Source: Cloeon dipterum (Eukaryota; Arthropoda; Insecta; Ephemeroptera; Baetidae). From it: 64,000 nt of DNA. Of this stretch, positions 12,301 to 23,486 are shown in pieces; the stretch's first letter is position 1; each line of letters begins with the position of its first letter. Made by a program: the position numbers and the translations under genes. Under the pieces are notes generated by a model that saw only the letters and a list, made by a program, of their open reading frames with translations, had not been told where the DNA came from and searched no databases. The stretch is taken from contig NC_088790.1 of NCBI RefSeq assembly GCF_949628265.1, positions 28,338,545-28,402,544 of the forward strand. Direction: 5' to 3'.

Positions 12301-14872
12301 ATCACAGGCATCAACATATTTAATTGTTGGCTAAGATCAGGAAATATTATTAAAAGATATTCTCTGCTATCTGTTAATTGATACACTTGAATCAATGTAT
12401 CCTCCCGAGTTAACGAATTCCATAAGCTTTGTGTCGTCTTTCTGGCAGGCGAAATTTGCAATCGGGAGTGAGCACTGCACCTGGCGCACCCCGAACGGCG
12501 CCCCTTCCTTGGCGTACTGCCGGTCGACGACTAAACAGGAGCCACTGTCCCGCGGGTTCACCGATTCCCAGAATCTGTCCTGCGAGTCCCACGGACCCAC
12601 GTCGTCGTGCATGCAAAAGCGGTAATGCCCGGCGCACCCCTGCCGCGTCGCAGCCGTCCAGAAACTCGTTTTAATCAACATGCTATCCTCTGAAAATGAA
12701 TATTCATTATTTGAAAAGAATTACAGGAAAAATTTAGCTCTCCTGTGTGATCTAGGGTAAAAATACAAAACTCACGAGCTATGTCATAAATATCGAAGCC
12801 GTGATATGTTTCTCCAATTGAGTTGAGAGCAGAAAGAAGTTCGTCTGTGATTCTGATGGGCTTCATTCCAATGCTGCAGCAGAGCTTCAAGTTTTCTGCC
12901 CAAGTTACCTTGAAATAAAATTATCTTCTTGTCAATACGGGCATTTCAAATTGGTTACTTTCTCTTTTCCAAATATGAAGGTCGTGTAGGATGTCATATC
13001 AATTCCCGATATCTTTTCCCACTGAGCCCAAACTTTTTCCATCTTTCTACCTTTATTATTAGCAAAATATTAAGTCTGGTATTTCATAGCAACAATTATT
13101 ATTAAAAATGCAGTATCTTTTGAAAATTTCTAGATTTCTTATTTTTAAAAACACAATTCGCTGTGACAGCGGAGATTGCCAATAAATTCCGACCAAGGGT
13201 TGAATTTAAATTGTAGAGCGATTGTTGCAACACTCGAATTTGTATTTTACAAATTTAAAGTGGAATGATACTGGGCAACAATGGAAAATTATTTTAATTG
13301 TTGGATGCCATAAACAATTGACCGATATACAATTTGTTCAACAATTTGCATTAATTAAAAAGGACCTTCCTACAGTAAAAATTCAAATTTTGCCAATTTT
13401 CTCCAAAAATTTTGAGTGCTTGAACTTATTTTCTTGGCATATTCCGATTCCTGTCGTCGAGATCTGTCCAACGGTGTATGCCACTTATTGGGCAAACTCT
13501 TGGTTTTGAAATTAAATCGGATTTCAAGTAAGGAGACAGCCATTGCCATTTGAAAAGCACGCTAACTTTCCAGCCAATTTTCTCAAAAAATTACAGCGCT
13601 CCTTAGGTCAATTTAGGCTTTAACTGAATCCTAATTGTCAATTTATGCATTGGCAAGAATCATTTTCCAGGCTTTTCCAGTATCATTCCTCTTTAATTCG
13701 TAAAAATATAGTTACGATTTATCATTTTCCCCGAGGCATCAAAGTACGTCATCTACATGCAGATGAGCTTTAAAAATTGGTCAAAAATTAAAGATATTCA
13801 TACATTTAGAGCACATTTTGTCAAGCAGGGCACCACTTTGCACTTGTACTGAGTTGTTAAAATCATATTAACCTCAATCTACATATTAATTTGAGTTGAA
13901 TTTTACTTCGCAGAAGAAATAATTCCGATTGGAGCAGTCAGAGCGGACGAGGGTTCTTGTCCTCGTGGAAAGCGCCAGACACCTTTGCTTCTGGGAAACT
14001 CCCGCAATTTCCGTGCGCAGATGGTAAGCAGAAGCATTGATGCGTTTCCGGTCGCCCGCGCACCACGAGTACGCCGCGTTTCCACAGCTCTTCCCTTCGG
14101 CCATTCCGCTCGTCCAGATGAGAAAGCTTTCTTTTTAAAATATTAGAATTTGAATTAGAAAAATTAATTTTGCTAACTCTGCTTATTTTGTTTATCAACG
14201 TTCATCTGGTTTAATTCGGAAAGCAGGCAATTCAGGTTTTTTGCTCCATCCTCCACAGCAACCAATTGCATTCTACGTTTTGCGCAAACAACTGCAGCTT
14301 CACCAAATTTGGCCTGTTTTATTACATAAATTTTCAGCTTTTTAATTTAAAATGGAGCGTTGATCGACATACTTGGCTCAGGCTTCTGTAATAAAGGTGG
14401 CCGCACCTGAAAACGATGTCTCCCAGCTCCAAATTGTTTGGGACAAATGATATTAAAGAAGCTGAAATAAATTAAAAACTCTGAAAGATCGAAATATTAA
14501 GAAACGAAAATACTTGTGTCAAACACTGATGAGAAATCTGTTAAAATTGTCAAAATTATAATTTAATTTTATTGTAACAGACAGTTTTACCCTCTGCCAG
14601 TGCAGTGCTGAGAAAATTCTGGATTCCAAAATATTGCTCAAAACAGATTTACTAAAAAATAAAATTGAACTATGTACCTTGATTTTTGAATCGTGAAGAG
14701 AGCAGTCTCCTGAAGTACATTTTTTTAATTGAACCACTTTCTTGGTAGTTACGGCATGCTTTTGAAACGGAATAAAATTAAGGTTATATTTAATAATAAA
14801 TTTTACATTCGGCTCCGAGAAGGCCAAGCAGAAAAGAATCGCAGACGAGATTATTTTCAAAAGAGAAATCAT
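9392..14872 (-). CDS. Gene A: CTL-CTL-CTL-OBP-CTL multi-domain protein with a frameshift before CTL4
   Basis: 28 exons by phase-checked splice sites: 14872-14807, 14758-14678, 14618-14591, 14537-14514, 14461-14373, 14313-14178, 14130-13907, 13848-13804, 13752-13716, 13050-12959, 12908-12776, 12689-12385, 12200-12155, 12098-12031, 11784-11624, 11564-11491, 11432-11332, 11282-11210, 11151-11096, 11044-11009, 10957-10879, 10829-10662, 10608-10423, 10360-10297, 10116-10048, 9983-9919, 9858-9708, 9657-9392. Signal peptide MISLLKIISSAILFCLAFS; CTL1 in exons 5-7; CTL2 in exons 10-12 (LCCSIGMKPI); CTL3 in exons 13-17 (LCCTMGMRLVSVQS); OBP-like domain in exons 18-23 (ECKLTH, CFATC, FWEC, ECSFIHDFIKC); CTL4 in exons 25-28. 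Exon 25 is one base longer than in gene B (seven A's on the coding strand, 10086-10080). Read as is, the protein ends in exon 26 at about residue 828 instead of about 973. Exon 26 also has GC instead of GT at its donor. Either CTL4 is being lost or the homopolymer is a sequencing error. Confidence 0.75.
13259..13692. mobile_element. TTAA-flanked piggyBac-like MITE, copy 2 (in gene A intron 9)
   Basis: Starts AGTGGAATGATACTG and ends CAGTATCATTCCTCT, flanked by TTAA at 13255-13258 and 13693-13696. It lies in the intron between the CTL1 linker exon and the first CTL2 exon of gene A; gene B has no such insertion at the matching intron. 434 bp, non-coding. Confidence 0.9.
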
Positions 14873-15906
14873 TTAGAAGCCAGACACTACAGCACACTGA
14901 ACTAAATGTTTTGCAGACATGCTAGCTTGGCGAGAGGATGTGACGTTCGTTTTTAATTAAATTTATAATGTTTCGCTGTTCTGAAAGATTTAATTCACCA
15001 TGGTGTCTATTTTATTATGCTAACTGGAAAAATTATGCGCACATGCACGTGCACAGAACCACTGTCACAAACCTCGTCGTCCATGATGAAAATTTCTGGG
15101 AAGTCTGCATGTTTCACTTAAGGTTTTCAAACTTTAGTTTAAAAGGAGGACAGTGAATTTCATATATTTAGTTCTAATTGCCTCAATATTTTTAGTAAGG
15201 GATTATACATCAGTGGGAAATGAAATAGGAAGCTGCGAAAAATTTAATTTCCATCAGGCTTCATCAGACAAATAAAACTGAAAATTGTATTTAATTAAAT
15301 AAAAATTATAGTTTTGTTATTTTCAGGTAAAAAATACATTTTAAAGAGTTGTGTTTATCCTTGATGTTACTTTTCGTTCAAAAATGCGGACAGGGAAATC
15401 TTAAAAACAAAATTTGAATGCAAAATATCTTCCTATCGCGGTTGAATGAATTGATTTTGGTGTTCAAAGCATAAAATTTAATCCGATATTAATTAGAGGA
15501 TAAATTCAGACTTTTAAATCGAATTTTCCAATGAATTAAAATCAAAGCGCTTTGAATTGATACTGGAAATCCACTTAGCATGATGTGATTATGCAACCTG
15601 CGCGGCAGGACTGCTCTACGGCACAGTTTTACAGCAAAATCGTGCAGTCTCGTTTTTCTTCCCATTTCTCACCAAATATTACCAAGTCAGAAAGATATTC
15701 AGCCTCAATTATTCCAACACATTGTAGAAAATTTATGAATATTCGTGCATTGCTTGAATTGCAGGTATATTTCCGTCTTTTTCACTCCTCACAGCAGAGA
15801 GGAATAAAATCCCTGAACTCATTCTTCAGATTTTTGGCGAGAAAACCCCTCGAAAAAATTTCCTCATTTCTCATTTGGACGCCGAGGAAGCCGCAGAGCC
15901 ACAAAA
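14873..15906. other. Divergent intergenic region between gene A and gene D
   Basis: Gene A (minus) and gene D (plus) are divergently arranged here. From about 14955 the sequence recurs at about 19785 and 24415 and forms the left part of the PLXDC duplication units. A TTCAGTG initiator-like motif on the minus strand lies near 14905, upstream of gene A. Bases 15319-15340 are the empty site for the hAT-like MITE found at 20161 and 24796. The block at 15585-15906 upstream of D is shared with E and F. Confidence 0.5.
15874..15883 (+). promoter_or_regulatory. TTTGGACGCC box upstream of gene D (family representative)
   Basis: The decamer TTTGGACGCC, usually preceded by TCATTTC/TCATT and followed by AAG or GAG, occurs once upstream of every complete PLXDC-like gene and minigene in the window (positions in Part 2). 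It is kept even between the most divergent paralogues while surrounding sequence is not, which suggests a core promoter or 5'-leader element. Function not known. Confidence 0.55.
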
Positions 15907-18084
15907 ATGTCGCTAACGATATTTTGCCGTGGACTCATTTTCATTCTGATTATTGACGTTTCTACTTTATTCTTGACTTCGGCGGCTTCAGACTTGGACT
16001 GTGAGTAAATGCCATTAGAATCGAATTAAAATAATTTTGAGATTGTTTGCAGCAAAAGAGCATGAAAAGGAGACTCTTTCCACCATCTCGAGCATGAAGA
16101 TTGACGTCCACCACACGATGCGAGCCGCTTTCATTTCACACAACAAGAAATTGGCCAAACATTTGTGGCTCGACATGAAAAAACACAAAAATGCGGTTCA
16201 CCTGCAAAACCAAACGGTAAAGTTTCTTTAAAGAAATTTTCACCAAATGGGGTTTTCAAGTGAGGTTGTTTGTTTCAGAAAATTATGCACTTGTCATTCA
16301 GCTTTGAGTTTTACGACCAAAATATTACTGAACTGTGTGTGTCGCAACTGGGAGAAATCTATGACGTAGAAAACAAGCAGTTGGCCATTTTTGCTTTGTT
16401 TGCTCTAGATGCAAAAAGCGAAGTCACATACGTCGATACTGGTTTGTCCCTTTTTAATTTTAGGGGAGTTTATATTTTATTGAATTTGACCTACAGGTGA
16501 TTCCTTGGTCGTCCAATGGGAAAAGTTTAAGACTGAAGATTTGAATGGGGACTGCAGCTTCCAGGTCACTTTGTACGCCAACGGATCCGTCGATTTCATT
16601 TACAAGAATATTCCTATCAGTTTGAAAAATGCCACATCGCAGAACTCCAATATTGTCAGCACTTTTGGTGTTAGCTACGTGCTTGAAGTGCTTTACGGTA
16701 ATTTTTAATGAATTATTCTATACATTTTTGGTAATTTTACATTTTATTTTGATAAGCTAAATCATTTTTTTTTGTAAGCTAGCTTTTGAAATACGTCAGT
16801 AAAATGCTAAGAGGTGGATTGAAAAAACCCCTTAAATGTAACCTGTAAAATTCTCACCAGTGTTTGAAGATGCCAACAGATGGCGCCACCGTATACTTTC
16901 GTAATAAATTTAATTTTAAGACACTTCCACTGCGATTTCAGACTCAATCCTTCTATTGTGCATTCTTCACTTAATATGATTTCTCTTGATTTGCTGAAAA
17001 TCAAAATTAGTCAAGCCATTCGCCGTAGAAACGTTGGAAAATATTTTTTTATTTCAAAAAATAGTTTTTCATGATTCTACGGCGATTGGCTTAACCGAAT
17101 TTGTTTTTCAGAGCGTCAAAAGAAAGAAAATTAAGTGAAGAATGCACAGTGGCAGGATTGGGTCTGAAATCTCAGCTGAGGTGCCTTAAAATTAAATTTA
17201 TATGACTAAATTATACGGTGGCGCCACCTGTTGGCGGCTTTGAACACTAAAATGCTTATTCAACTGGTGTATTTTTAAAATAAAAATTTAAGCAATAGAT
17301 TTGACTTTGAAAAAACTGCTTATTGACGGTCAGCGTCAAAGTTGTGACAAAAGTTCACCATCACCAAAATAACATATATTTTTTTACAGAAAATAATCCG
17401 AAAAAGGAGAAAATTAGCCTCGGCTACTACTTTGATATGAATAATTTCAACATCCGGAATGCAACAGTGGTTAGATTTGAACCTGTGCCTTTGTGCTTGA
17501 ACCACTTCACGTGCGTCAGCTGCGCCAGTTCGAAGATTCAGACGTACCTTAACGAGTCGCATCCGTGTTTTTGGTGTCCAGATTTGAACTTGTGTTCCAG
17601 CAAGCAAGATTTTCTCAAGAACATTTGGAGCGAAACCAACTGTTCCATTCAAGAAGTTGAATCCCGCGATCAATGCTTTGAAACAGAACAAGAAGGTCAT
17701 TATCTGAAAATTTTCTTTTATTTAAATTAATAATGTATTTTAACAAGAAAATTTGTTTTATTTGTTCTAGAAATAGAAACCGATAGAAACTTGGACTTGG
17801 TTGAATTAGTGCTGCCCAATTTGATATCAATCGCAATTTTCATCTCGCTGTGTGTGTGTGCTACCGGTCTGGGCAAAAAAATCTGGAAAAGAATATTGGA
17901 CTGCTACCATAATTTCCAGGATTACCAACATTTGAGTCCAGGCGACGGTCACGAACCAATCTTCAATTTAAGCAGCGACGATGAAGACATCGAAATGGAC
18001 AGTCTCAACAGTCGCCAAGAATTTGATGAAAGAGACGAAGATGAATACGGCCTGGTTCGTTTATTTGGAGAATCTGTGGCATAA
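15907..18084 (+). CDS. Gene D: PLXDC/TEM7-like type I membrane protein
   Basis: Six exons, 413 residues: 15907-16000, 16053-16216, 16279-16441, 16497-16697, 17390-17695, 17771-18084. Exon 1 is a signal peptide (MSLTIFCRGLIFILIIDVST). Exons 2-4 give the ectodomain that is diagnostic of plexin domain-containing proteins: WLDM, LSFSFEFYD, YVDTGDSLVVQWEKF, FQVTLYANGSVDFIYK. Exon 5 is the PSI domain (VVRFEPVPLC, CFWCPDLNLCSS, Cys-rich). Exon 6 has one TM helix (about LVLPNLISIAIFISLCVCAT), a basic stop-transfer and an acidic tail ending GESVA. In vertebrates the family includes PLXDC1/2, receptors for PEDF; the role here is unknown. Closest relatives are genes E and F (tandem copies). The long intron 4 carries a palindromic element. 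Confidence 0.9.
16855..17269. repeat. Long palindromic (hairpin) element in gene D intron 4
   Basis: The two halves are near-perfect reverse complements (AACAGATGGCGCCACCGTATA... against ...TATACGGTGGCGCCACCTGTT), with outer ends CACCAG and CTGGTG. About 415 bp, no ORF. Homologous elements at 21984, 26581, 31923, 41302 and 50332. Confidence 0.9.
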
Positions 18085-18308
18085 ATACATTTATTTACAA
18101 TTTTAAATTAATTCGTTTCGTTTACGAAACGATCAAAATTAAAAATAAAAACACCAAGATGATAAAATGCTCAAATTAACCTGCAAAATAATTTAATTGT
18201 CTTTCTGTAAATTTTATCTTCACCCGACTCTTTGTTTCTCTTGGGAATAATAATGGGTAATGAGGAAGGAAATTAGTGGACTCTTGAGATTTTTTTTTAA
18301 TCTGTTAA

Positions 18309-18769
18309 AGTGGAATGATACTGGGCAACAATTGAAAATTATTTAATTTAAACAATTGAAAATTATTTAAATTGTTGGATGCCTTAAACAATTGACCGAT
18401 AAACAAATTGTTCAACAATTTGCAATAATAAAAAATGGCCTTCCTACAGTAAAAATTCAAATTTTGCCAATTTTCTCCAAAATTTACCGTGCTTGAACAT
18501 ATTTTCTTGGCATATTTCGATTCCTCTCGTCGAGATCTGTTCAACGGGGTGTATGCCACTTATTGGGGAAACTCTTGGTTTTGAAATTAAATCGGATTTC
18601 AAGTAAGGAGACAGCCAGTGCCATTTTGAAAAGCGCGCTAACTTTCCAGCCAATTTTCTCAAAAAATTACGAAGCTTCTTAGGTTAATTTAGGCTTTAAC
18701 TGAATCCTAAGGGACGAGTTTATGCATTGGCAACAAGTATTTTCCAGGTTTTTGCAGTATCATTCCTCT
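18309..18769. mobile_element. TTAA-flanked piggyBac-like MITE, copy 3
   Basis: AGTGGAATGATACTG ... CATTCCTCT with TTAA at 18305-18308 and 18770-18773. The tandem copies at 23471-23474 and about 28063 show the uninterrupted site (CTGTTAAATATG), so the insertion came after the segmental duplication. Contains a short internal tandem duplication (CAATTGAAAATTATTTAA repeated), which makes it the longest copy at 461 bp. Confidence 0.95.
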
Positions 18770-18787
18770 TTAAATATGTATTTAAAT

Positions 18788-19774
18788 GGAAAAACACAAA
18801 AAAACTGTCGCTGTGACCAGGATGACCACTAATGACGCGATAGTAGTAAGTTCGATTGAATCTAATAATTTAGATTTGTTTTAAATGATGAATTGTTGCA
18901 GACCGACCTGTCGTTCGGCTTCCCATTTTACGACGTGATAATTTCCAAGGCTTTGATTGTCTCAGGATTAGGTTCAATCTCTGCATTCGTTAATTCGTCC
19001 TGGGCGATTTTTACGTTTGTTGCTTCAGAGGCAAGTAGCTCCTTCACATTCGTCGATACCGGTGAGTAAATTGAATCATTTATATTTACTTAAGTTCAGT
19101 AAAATTAAAATACTTTGTGAACCCTATGCAGGCGATTCCTTCCGTGTCAACTGGGAAGATTTTATTTTAAATGACACCTCGTACAAAGATGCGATGAAAT
19201 TCCAGGCATCTCTTTTCAAGAACGGCACGATCCAGTTCGTGTACATGAAGGTTCCAAAGGACTTGACTACTGACGATGCCATCAGCACCCACGAGATTTC
19301 AATTGGTTTTGCCTACGAACATTTGGAGAAATTTGGTAAGTTTAAGGCGGACAAAAAATATAAAAATGCTGTCCTTTTTCTAGAAACAGTTGCCATTTTT
19401 TTCTTTCAAATGTTTTAGCAGATATTTTCACTCAATGTGCAAGCAAAAATTTGCTGTCATATTTTTCTATTGAAAAATCTATTTAAAAATTTTTAAAATT
19501 AAAATTATGTACGAAGTTTAGAAATTTGAAGAGTTTATAGCGAAAAAACATCTAAAATCTAATTTTGAACAATTTTTCTAAGACTCTCTGAGCCATAGAT
19601 TTATATAATTTACTTAATGCACATTCAAAGAAAGCTAAAATTAATTTTCTTGCTGTTTTTTAAGTAAAAAAATGGCATTCATTTATAAATTGATCGTATT
19701 ATCACCTAGATAAGGGGCGCAACAAAACCCATCATCTCGGCCACATCATAGACATGAAAAAATTCAAAATTTAA
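18788..19774 (+). pseudogene. D': truncated G-type PLXDC copy
   Basis: Lacks exon 1 and the start of exon 2. It retains the end of exon 2 (ending GCGATAGTA before GTAAGT), exon 3 (18902-19061), exon 4 (19132-19335) and the first 20 codons of exon 5 (from 19710). At the duplication junction a TAA follows ATGAAAAAATTCAAAATT. Relative to gene G (28434-30189) about 600 bp of the 5' part are missing, and the same deletion is present in E'. No PSI core, TM or tail, so no receptor can be made. Confidence 0.85.
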
Positions 19775-21055
19775 AATAAATTTAAATTTATAATGTTACG
19801 CTGTTCTGAGAGATTTAATTAACCACGGTGTCTATTTTATTATGCTAATTGCAATACTGGAAAAATTAAGCGAACGTGCGCAGAACTATTGTCACAAACC
19901 TCGTCGTCCATGATGAAAATTTCTCAGAAGTCTGCATGTTTCACTAAGGAATTTTCAAACTTTTGTATAAAAAAAGGAGGACTGTGAATTTCAAATATTT
20001 AGTTCTGATTGCCTAAATATTTGTAGTAAGGGATTACACATCACTGGGAAAATTAAATATGAAGCTGCGAAAAATTTAATTTCCATCAGGCTTCATCAGA
20101 CAAATAAAACTGAAAAATTGTATTTATTTAAATAAAAATTTGTATATTTTTTATTTTTGGCAGCGGGGCCAGATTTGTGCGACGCGCAGATATGGCGTCC
20201 GGTGGAGTATGGCGCAAAAAACTGTCACGTGAAAATGCGCGAAAAGAAGCAAGTTTTCGTCAATATTCTGACATAATTTGCATTACTTGTACAAATTGTG
20301 TCTTTTGGATCGCAAAAACAAACTCTTGACATTCGTACGGCAATCCAAAGAGATCTTTTTGTTTCCCACATTCAGACGCCATCTTGGATCTGCGCAGTGC
20401 GAACCAACTTTATCGCACATCTGTCCCCCGCTGATTTTTGGGTAAAAAATACATTTTAAAGAGTTGTGTGTATCCTTGAGGTCACTTTTCGTTTAAAAAT
20501 GCGGACAGAGAAATCTTAAAAACAAAATTTGAATGCAAAATAACTCTTTGCTGTCGTTCCTATCGCGGTTGAATGAATTGATTTTCTTGTTCAAAGCATT
20601 AAATTTAATCCGATATTAATTAGAGGATAAATTCAGACTTTTAAAACGATGAAAATCGAATTTTCCAACGAATTAAAATAAAAGCGCTTTGAGTTGGTAC
20701 TGGAAATCCGCTTAAAATGTTGTGGTTATGCAACCTGCGCGGCAGGACTGCTCTACGGCACAATTTTACAGCAAAATCGTGCAGTCTCGTTCTCATGATC
20801 ATACTTGTCTTTTCTTCTCATTTTTCTCACCAAATATTATGAAGTCAGCCTCAAATATTCCAACGCATTGCAGGGATTTACGAATATTCGTGCATTGCTC
20901 GAATTGCAGGTATATTTCCGTCTTTTTCTCTCCTCACAGTAGAGAGGAATACAATCCCTGAGCTCATTCTTCAGATTTTTGGCGAGAAAACCCCTCGAAA
21001 CAATTTTCTCATTTCTCATTTGGACGCCAAGAAAGGAAGCCACAGAGCCACAAAA
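19775..21055. other. Spacer between D' and gene E
   Basis: Copy of 14955-15906 (upstream block plus leader of the D-type gene) with a hAT-like MITE inserted at 20161-20433. The TTTGGACGCC box is at 21019-21028. No other gene seen. Confidence 0.6.
20161..20433. mobile_element. hAT-like MITE, copy 1
   Basis: 273 bp, termini CAGCGGGG..CAGATT and its inverted match CAGATG..CCCCCGCTG, with a perfect 8-bp target duplication ATTTTTGG (20153-20160 and 20434-20441). The corresponding site in unit 1 (about 15319-15340) is empty. Confidence 0.9.
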
Positions 21056-23250
21056 ATGTCGCTAGCGATATTTTGCCGAGGACTCATTTTCATCCTGATT
21101 ATTGACGTTTCTATTTTATTCTTGACTTCGGCGGCTTCAGACTTGGAATGTGAGTAAATGCCATTAGAATCGAATTAAAATAATTTTGAGATTGTTTGCA
21201 GCAAAGGAGCATGAAAAGGAGACTCTTTCCACCATCTCTAGCATGATGATTGACGACCACCACACGATGCGAGCCGCTTTCATTCATCACAACAAGAAAT
21301 TGGCCAAACATTTGTGGCTCGACATGAAAAAACACAAAAATGCGGTTCACCTGCAAAACCAAACGGTAAAGTTTCTTTAAAGAAGTTTTCACCAAATGGG
21401 GTTTTCAAGTGAGGTTGTTTGTTTCAGAAAATTATGCACTTGTCATTCAGCTTTGAATTTTACGACCAAAATATAACTGAACTGTGTGTGTCGCAACTGG
21501 GAGAAATCTATGACTTAGAAAACAAGAAGTTGGCCATTTTTGCTTTGTTTGCTCTAGATGCAAAAAGCGAAGTCACATACGTCGATACTGGTTTGTCCCT
21601 TTTTAATTTTAGGGGAGTTTATATTTTATTGAATTTTTCCTACAGGTGATTCCTTGGTCGTCCAATGGGAAAAGTTTAAGACTGACGATTTGAATGGGGA
21701 CTACAGCTTCCAGGTCACTTTGTACACCAACGGATCCGTCGATTTCATTTACAAGGACATTCCTATCAGTTTGAAAAATGCCATATCACAGAACTCCAGT
21801 TTTGTCAGCACTTTCGGTATTGGCTACGAGCTTGACGTGTTTTACGGTAATTTTTAATGAATTATTCTATATTTTTTCGGTGATTTTACATTTTATGTTG
21901 ATCAGCTTAATCAATTTTTTTGTAAGCTAGCTTTTGAAATACATCAGTAAAATTTAAAAATCTCGTAAATGTAAAATTATATTCACCAGTTGCATTAGCC
22001 ATTAGTGTTTGAAGTTTCCATCAGATGGCGCCACAGTATACTTTCGTAATAAATTTAATTTAAAGGCACTTTCGCTGCGATTTCAGACTCAATCCTTCTA
22101 TTGTGCATTCTTCACTTAATATGATTTCTTTTGAGTTGCTGAAAATCAAAATTAGTCAAGCCATTCGCCGTGGAAACGTTGGAAAAGATTTTATATTTTA
22201 AAAAATTGTTTTTCATGATACTACGGCGATTGGCTTAACCGAATTTGGTTTTCAGACCGTCAAAAAAAGCATTTCAAGTGAAGAATGCACAGTGGCAGGA
22301 TTGGGTCTGAAATCTCAGCGGAAGTGAATTAAAATTAAATTTATTACTAAAGTATACGGTGGCGCCACCTGTTGGCGGCTTTGAACACCAAAATGCTTAT
22401 TCAACTGGTGTATTTTTAAAATAAAAATTAAGCAATAGATTTGACTTTGAAATTTTTAAAACTGCTTATTGACGATCATGAGCGTCAAAGTTCTGACAAA
22501 AGTTCACCGTCACCAAAATAACATATGTTTTTCTTTTACAGAAAATAATCAGAAAAAGGAGACAATTAGCCTCGGCTACCACTTTGATGTGAATAATTTC
22601 CACATCCGGAATGCAACAGTGGTTAGATTTGAACCGGTGCCTTTGTGCTTGCACCACTACACGTGCACCAGCTGCGCCAGTTCGAAGATTCAGACGTACC
22701 TAAACGAGTCGCATCCGTGTTTTTGGTGTCCAGATTTGAACTTGTGTTCCAGCAAGCAAGATTTTCTCAAGAACATTTGGAGCGAAACCAACTGTTCCAT
22801 TCAAGAAATTGAATCCCGCGATCAATGCTTTGAAGCAGAACAAGGTCATTATCTGAAAATTTTCTTTGTGAAAGGGGAATTCTAATTATTAATTATTAAT
22901 GTATTTTAACAAGAAAATTTGTTTTATTTGTTCTAGGAGTAGAAACCGATAGAAGCTTGGACTTGGTTGAATTAGTGCTGCCCAATTTGTTATCAATCGC
23001 AATTTTCATCTCGCTGTGTGTGTGTGCTTCCGGTCTGGGCAAAAAAATCTGGAAAAGAATATTGGACTACTACCATAATTTCCGGAATTACCTACATTGT
23101 AATCCAGGCAGCGGTCACGAACCAATCTTGAATTTAAGCAGCGACGCTGAAGATATCGAAATGGACAGTCTCAACAGTCGCCAAGAATTTGATGAAAGAG
23201 ACGAAGATGAATACGGCCTGGTTCGTTTATTCGGAAAATCTGTGGCATAA
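21056..23250 (+). CDS. Gene E: PLXDC/TEM7-like type I membrane protein
   Basis: Six exons, 412 residues: 21056-21149, 21202-21365, 21428-21590, 21646-21846, 22542-22844, 22937-23250. Very close to gene D (same exon lengths except one codon at the end of exon 5), with a signal peptide starting MSLAIFCRG, ectodomain DTGDSLVVQWEKF, PSI exon with CFWCPDLNLCSS, one TM helix and a tail ending GKSVA. Differences from D are mostly conservative, for example DLENKK for DVENKQ and LHHYTC for LNHFTC. The open frame and conserved splice sites argue for a functional gene. Intron 4 again holds the palindromic element. Confidence 0.9.
21984..22410. repeat. Long palindromic element in gene E intron 4
   Basis: Outer ends CACCAGTTGCAT and AACTGGTG, inner halves inverted copies around a short centre near 22195. 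Carried along by the duplication that made E from D. Confidence 0.9.
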
Positions 23251-23486
23251 ATACATCTATTTACAAGTTCTAAATTAACTCTTTTCGTTTACGAAACCAT
23301 ACAAAATTAAAACAAAAACACCAAGATGATAAAATGCTCAAATTAACCTGCAAAATATTTTAAATATCTTTCTGTGAATTTTATCTTCCCCCGCGTCTTT
23401 GTTTCTCTTGGGAATAATAATGGGTAGTGAGCAAGGAAATTAGTGGACTCTTGAGATTTTTTTTAATCTGTTAAATATGTATTTAA

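Larger units (their letters stand above)
14955..19771 (+). repeat. Tandem segmental duplication, unit 1 (gene D + truncated D')
   Basis: About 4.8 kb, repeated at 19772-24408 (unit 2) and from 24409 on (unit 3). Each unit holds the gene-A upstream block, a D-type PLXDC gene and part or all of a G-type PLXDC gene. The junction falls inside exon 5 of the G-type copy, directly after ATGAAAAAATTCAAAAT, and continues into the TTTATAATGTT.CGCTG block that lies at about 14960. Unit 1 is longer than unit 2 by a MITE insertion (18309-18769) but lacks the hAT-like MITE of units 2 and 3. Confidence 0.8.

Noticed and set aside
14373..14461. Alternative frame FNIICPKQFGAGRHRFQV in gene A exon 5
   Set aside because: It does not fit the phase of the exons on either side; the frame giving NNLELGDIVFRCGHLYYR does and matches B and C.
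16807..17074. Open frames on both strands within the palindromic element of gene D (also at 32031 and 50379)
   Set aside because: The frames mirror each other because the DNA is an inverted repeat; they are broken by indels in the other copies.
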